From Talinum fruticosum (lineage: Eukaryota; Streptophyta; Magnoliopsida; Caryophyllales; Talinaceae), in the NCBI GenBank assembly GCA_021018815.1, contig JAITYX010000130.1:372001-436000 (forward strand): a stretch of 64,000 nucleotides of DNA. Reading direction: 5' to 3'. Positions 58,961-64,000 of the stretch are shown piece by piece (position 1 is the first letter of the stretch; each line of letters opens with the position of its first letter). Position numbers and translations under genes: made by a program. A model generated the notes under the pieces. It searched no databases, was not told the origin of the DNA, and saw only the letters and a program-made list of their open reading frames with translations.

Positions 58961-60289
58961 AATAAATATTATGCTTAACACATCATTAAGTAGGTCAAGC
59001 GAAATTAAGCAGTGTCCACACCAGCCCGAGAAACCGTCTGGCGCCGACCCACCACAAGCATCCCGGATCATTCCATTTTCGTGTTTTTAGGGCAATCCAT
59101 AAATGTTTAGGTCATGGTCCATATGTATTTTGGGATCAGCTTTTATTATTTCTTCAAGGGAGGTCTACTTTTGAGACTTATTAATTGTGAGCAATGCAAT
59201 TAAATCTAAATAAAGCATAAGAGTAAGTGTATAACTTGCATGTTACTTTATTAATAATAAGCATATGTCTACTATTAATCTTGATACACAGCTAAGGGAA
59301 ATAAGCTTCTTCTATCCATTCTAGATAGAACTCAAACACAAATTTAGAACGAGCTTCCTCGGCCCCCACCATGCATGGAAGGTTCAATCACTACTCACTC
59401 TAAGACTCGGACTCGACTAGCGAGTGTTAGGCTTAAACCACGAAGGAGGAGGTACACAATCCATGTATGGGATATCTTGCACCCAACCTATTTAACAAAT
59501 GACACTGGTCCGGGAAATAATACGTGTTATACTCAAATCCTAACAACCGCACATAAGGATATTGTTAGGAATGTGTTCTAAAGTGGGTCATATACCAATT
59601 TTTAATGCACCATATTACTGGAGGGTGGCATGTATGACTAATCTGGCTAACATTGAACTCAGTGAAATGAAATGGTTGAATAATTGAAAAATGAGATTAT
59701 TCGAGAATACACATTAAAAGTCGAGATTACGCATTGAATTTTTCGATCTTAAATCAAGCATGTTTTACATGAAGAAGATTTGGTTTGGCATGTTCTATAG
59801 GCAGGAGAAGAACCCGACTCGGTATTAAAAAAATAGAGGAAGCGAACCAAGTCAAGATGATATGCCTTCCATCCCGTAGGAGACTCGCTCGATCAGTCTA
59901 CATGTCGCGGCCTCTAACGAATTGCGTGGCAAAATATAAGTCTTCCCGGCAAGAGCCAGTCACAACCGAAGGTGCTCCACTAACTTTATCTACGCATCAC
60001 ATATGAAATACTAGCACAATAGTGTATCCTGCAAGGCCTAACCGAATTTGGTCGAGTGGCTTAACAGGGGTAAGAAAAAAGCACCATCGACAGGTGTCGG
60101 ATGGTCGGTGACACCGGAAGGGTTTCTACTAACCACATTAGTCAGCACCATAATACTTACAATAATGGAGGACTGCCAGCAAAGTTCTCCATTGGGTTGA
60201 CCCATATGTGATTCATGCCCAGTAATGTTTTAGCGATGATTAGTGGAGTTAGGGAGCAGTAATCCCCTCGCTACCCTACAACATTCAGC
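58961..60289. other. 3' untranslated/unassigned region of the Tat-like element
   Basis: No gene recognised. TGGCGCCGACC at 59039-59049 resembles the primer-binding sites used by many Ty3/gypsy Tat and Athila elements (TGGCGCCG..). Similar words occur at 594 (TGGCGCCGCC) and 61980 (TGGTGCCGCC). Short frames at 59375-59581 and 59785-60006 have no motif. Confidence 0.4.
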
Positions 60290-61860
60290 AATGCGGCAGG
60301 AGCCCGATCTCTATGGCCTCCCACCAGCAGGAAACTAACCACTATGCACAATGCGATAGCTTAATGCTTCATAGTTTGTGCCACGCCCGACCTATACATG
60401 TGATGAAAGTGTGTCAGAAGTTGGGTCAGGTTGACCTCTTTTCTTATAAGGATCAACTCTGGATCCTTATTTTCAGACCTAAAGACTTCTTATAGGTCCC
60501 CGCCATGTTAGTAGAAGTCGGCACTCAGTGGTGGAACTAGCAGCCCCCATGATTTTGGGGAAATTGTTTTTAGTGATAATTAACCTAAAATAAACCTAAC
60601 CTAAAAATAAATATTTAACAAATTAGATTTTGAAAAATTTTAGTGATATCTATCATAAAAAAATTAAATATTAACAAATTAGGAAGGACAAAGATATAAT
60701 ACAAGCTATTGTGTAATATATATAGCCATGAGATTAATAAATGTTTATCTTGTTCTCTGTCTCGCATCCTTAGCATTACTTTTTCTCTCCACCCTTTAAT
60801 GTAAAATAGTGTAAATTTTATTTTCAATTAGTAACTCTCAAAAGAAGACAATTTTTTTAGATTTACGAGGCTTCCAATCGAAACAATAGGTACGTTTAGC
60901 ATTAATTTTATACTTCTTTTAGTGAATTCATCGTTGTTGGATTTATGTATTAGTATATTAGCTAATTTAATTTATTTGTAAGTAATAATGTCTTTGCCGA
61001 AGTCAACTGTTAGTTTAACTTATGAATATAAAATAAAAAAAAGAATATGATTATGATTTATTATTGTGTTGTTTTTATTTTTTTGTCATATTTTTCTCGT
61101 TAATTATGCACAACACATTAAGATGGATTTTTAATGCAGTAATTTTTTAAAGTCCTCGATAATTTTCTTTTATCTACTTCTATATTGTCCAACGCTACTA
61201 TATATGTGGTGACCAGCAAGATTAGACTTTGGATATGATTTTTCCATGACTCATTGACGCATTGAATTCAAGCATCATGATAGTTTAGTTTTTAAAATTT
61301 TTTAATGAAAATTTCATAATTTATTATTATTATTGTTATTGTTTATTTATTTAATTGAGTTAGTTAATTACTATATTGAATAAATAGTAGAATAGGTTTG
61401 TGTCAAGTAATTTAATAACATAGTGCTCTCTACAAATTAATTGTAACTAATGTTTGATATATGATAATAGTATATCTTTAACTTATATAAGTAATATTCT
61501 CAACCTCACTACTCGGCTCCCCCGATAAAATTTTCTGGTTCCGCTCCTGTCTATATAATTGGGAGACTTCGAGGGGTATAACCAACGATCGCATCAAATT
61601 CTTCAGGAAGAGGAAAAAGTTCCCTATTCCCAAATTTTAAGACATGCATTGCGAGATCCCAATAGGATACTGCAACTCTCGAAGGGTCCAATGGATCCTT
61701 ACTTACCTAATACTAAAAAGGGTATTCAGTCTATACTCGGACAAATCAAACATATCCTCTTTCCTCAATTCTTGCATCCAATAGGTTAATTTAACAATGA
61801 AGTTCATCATTTTGGATCTGAAAAATTTTTAGGGAATGTAGAATTTTTGAGGAACTCTTT
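60290..61860. repeat. Dispersed repeat, copy 2 (homologous to 780-1310)
   Basis: Same-orientation homologue of 780-1310, opened by the AT-rich insertion at 60526-61549. The right part (61598-61860) matches 1066-1310. It could be LTR or UTR of the Tat-like element whose pol ends at 58960. Confidence 0.5.
60526..61549. mobile_element. Probable non-autonomous hAT-like element
   Basis: The left end CAGTGGTGGAACTAG and the right end, complement CAGGAGCGGAACCAG, form an imperfect 15-bp inverted repeat. It is of the CAGGGGCGGAGCCAG type common on plant hAT elements. The 1 kb between is very AT-rich with no coding frame, and it interrupts the dispersed repeat at 60290-61860. An 8-bp target duplication is not visible (left tcggcact, right tctatata), which lowers confidence. 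Confidence 0.5.
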
Positions 61861-62029
61861 AGGCTCTTTCGGTGGTGTTCTAAATGGTATCACCGTGGCC
61901 ATATTTATGGTAGCCGACGTCACAAGTGACCTAATTTTTCGGCACCACCGACCTTAGCTTCAAGCATAGCTCAGGTTAGTGGCTGGTGCCGCCTCGATAC
62001 GGCCGGTTCGAGTTGTTGCTATTGCAACA

Positions 62030-63590
62030 TAGCGTTTGCTTGTGGAAGGAGGTTCGGCCACTAAGAAGGCCGGAACCAAGTCCACTCGTGCTAAGGATAC
62101 TAAAGGCAAAGGCAAAGAGCCCGCCTCGTAAAACCCAAAGCACAATGTTGCCCAACACTTCATTCTGGATGACAAGTTCTTTCCAAAAACCTCCTTCTCC
62201 TAGTTGAAACACATGGCTAAAACCAAGTGTGTACAACTATCTTTGTTTCGTGAGTATATCTACCCGGACTTTGTGTCTAAGTTCTACACTCACATGACAG
62301 ACCAGCGAGGGCGTCATCACTTCTCTTGTTCAAGTTAAGACTGTTCGAATCAATCTTGTCTTACTTCAAAAAATTTTCAATATGAAGACCCTCTTTCTCA
62401 ACTCCAATCCAATTCCCGTCACTAATGTCTCTAATTACTTCTTTGAAAAATATGCAAAAGAACCTTTTCGATCCGTAAAGAACTTTTACGTGACTCATAT
62501 GACCTTGGAAGCCAGGCTTCGTGTTTTATTCTATTGAGGACATTCTTCTCCTATTACTCGTCCGAAGAGAACCACAACTTGAAAGTTTTAAAGGTTCTCT
62601 ATGACATTCTCAAGGGTTACAAAGTAGACCTCTTTCCTTACATCTTAGAGCGGATAACATATGTTCCTGGTGATTCTAAGAAGACTCCATATCCTTTCGG
62701 AGCTCTTTTCATTGTTGTTTTCAATAAGTTTGGGCTCCCTCTTCCTTCCGACCGTTAAGATGTCTTAGAGCCTACCGTTTGTCTTGGTAGGACTGAACTT
62801 TATAGGTCTTGGATACAAGGAAGTCAACCCCGGTGTCCGGGCTCACTCGTCTTAGTTACCAACCCCTCCTCCTCCACCTCGGACTCAAACAACTCCAGAG
62901 GTCCCACGTCTAACTCGCTGGACCTTCTACTTCTCTGCCTGCCCCTCTATTAAGCTTCTTGAGAAAGTGGTGAACAAGCGTGCTTCTCTTGCTTTAGAGT
63001 TGAAATCAACTCGAAAGCTTTCCAGCTGTCATCCCAACTCTAACTCGATGCAAAGTCAAGCTCGGACTCAGCTGAAGCGAGTCTAGATTTGATTGCTGAG
63101 CTCAAGGAGGTAATCAAGCAATAATGCGATCAAATTCAGCGCCTCCAAGAGAGAAGATCAAAGGTAGCCAAGGACTCGGAATCCTCTGAAAAATCGAGGA
63201 GTCCTCCAGCCCTTCTAAGTCCAACTCGTAAAAGGTCGAAGAAGAAGCGGAAGAAAGACATAAAGAGGTCGAAGGAGAAGAGGAAGAAGAAAATGAGGAA
63301 TAACTCTGTCTAACCCGAGGACTAGGGTAACCCGGAACCCGAGGTGATCTCTTCATATCACACTTAGAGTGCCTCGGAAGAGGCCGGTGAAGCTGGTCAG
63401 TCCAAAGCCCTTGCCTCGGAACCTTAGACAACAATAGTCTTTGAGGAAGAAGAAGAAGAAGAGGAAGATCTCGCTTTGGTTCGGAGAACCCGGATCCCTC
63501 CTCTACCCGATGTATCTATTCCGATGCCACCTTGCCCAGCTACCTCTACTCAAGTATATAGGTGCAGACGCACGACTCGTTCTTGAACCT
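62030..63590 (+). pseudogene. Accessory third ORF of a further copia element (relic)
   Basis: Plus-strand homologue of the ORF at 51661. HFILDDKFFPKTSFS is at 62159-62205. The segments that follow are broken, then comes the clearest C-terminal globular part (62534-62758: TFFSYYSSEENHNLKVLKVLYDILKGYKVDLFPYILER, PYPFGALFIVVFNKFGLPLP). A Ser/Pro linker, a Lys/Arg/Glu-rich tail (63235-63300) and the Arg-rich end near 63560 follow. The N-terminus (MPKR) is not recognisable. No pol precedes it: at about 62030 it joins unrelated repeat DNA. It is the most diverged of the five copies. Confidence 0.6.
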
Positions 63591-64000
63591 CACGCCGATC
63601 GCCCCTCCCTCCTAATTTTTAAACTCAAAATTCTGTTTTTCTTTATTTTATTTATTTATTTTGTCCAACATCTTATGTAGTTACTTGTGCTTTCCTCCCT
63701 CATTTTGTTAGTTTTTGCTGAAATGCATAGAGGGAGAGAAAAATAGAAAAATAGATGTTTGGTTTAGGGGAGTTTACCCTTAGTTGTTTTCTAAGTTTAC
63801 TTTACTGTGTTTTTATTTCTTGTACATATGTTTCTTGCAATGAGTGAAATTCGCCTATTTCTTAGCATATATGTTTTTGAGTATATATTCTTTTTTTTAT
63901 TTTTTACTCTCATATTAACTCTTTACTCTTTAACATCTTTGTTCTAATAACTTCAAGAAACATGTTCTAAGTTATGTTTTGACTTGAGCTAAGCTAATAA
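63591..64000 (+). other. Copia 3' untranslated region running to the window edge
   Basis: T-rich non-coding DNA with a purine run (63727-63752) and 'tttaggggagttta' (63764-63777) that parallel 53362-53421 in the outer element. A polypurine tract and 3' LTR would be expected just beyond the window. Confidence 0.5.

Noticed and set aside
59375..60006. Two small plus frames (68 and 73 codons)
   Set aside because: No recognisable motif. They lie in decayed untranslated DNA after the Tat integrase.

Overview
The window is plant nuclear DNA, almost certainly transposon-packed heterochromatin of a flowering plant. It is built of nested LTR retrotransposons of three groups (Ty1/copia of a Sirevirus-like type, Ty3/gypsy Tekay-like, Ty3/gypsy Tat-like), a Mutator-like DNA transposon (MULE) and a probable hAT relic. 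I see no host housekeeping gene, no tRNA or rRNA gene, and no bacterial or organellar gene. The only apparently intact, spliceable gene is a small GRF zinc-finger gene carried inside the MULE (20975-21430).

Layout. 1-2990: unassigned repeat DNA, partly homologous (direct orientation) to 60290-61860. 2996-5214: two tandem 1.14 kb repeats, each with a long purine-rich tract. 5215-9345: the 3' part of a minus-strand copia element (LTR, polypurine tract, accessory ORF, end of RNase H). 9365-11455: Tat-like gag and protease. The Tat element is split here and resumes at 55193 with reverse transcriptase, RNase H and integrase up to about 58960. The splitting insert is a minus-strand Tekay-like element: truncated LTR 11456-13450, pol/gag relics 13451-17270, primer-binding site 17271-17285, and a second LTR broken into pieces at 17289-17436, 18894-20428, 25967-26764 and 54976-55192. 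That second LTR received a solo copia LTR (about 17437-18893), the MULE (20429-25966, 9-bp target duplication, 279-bp terminal inverted repeats) and a plus-strand copia element (26765-54975). The plus copia element was in turn hit in its integrase domain by a tandem copia array (31021-49536) with the structure LTR-internal-LTR-internal-LTR, period about 8474 bp, minus strand. 55193-64000: Tat pol, untranslated repeat DNA with a probable hAT-like insertion (60526-61549), and another copia accessory-ORF relic running towards the window edge.

Working logic. The copia family carries gag-pol plus a separate third ORF between pol and the 3' LTR. Five relics of this ORF occur in the window. Four of them have a TATA-like box 155-245 bp upstream of the ORF start, which suggests an internal promoter. 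The MULE has a MuDR-like two-gene layout: a transposase gene (minus) and a GRF zinc-finger/coiled-coil gene (plus), convergent, each starting next to one inverted repeat.

The most unusual signal is in the base calls themselves. The three LTR copies and two internal copies of the tandem array are nearly identical, and their differences fall mainly at CHG trinucleotides (CAG, CTG, CCG/CGG), where one copy reads CAG or CTG and another reads CG, CGAG, CTCG, CGG or CCG. These differences create most of the apparent frameshifts and even an apparent active-site change in the protease. The pattern fits systematic long-read miscalls at methylated CHG sites, so many coding breaks here may be sequencing scars rather than mutations.
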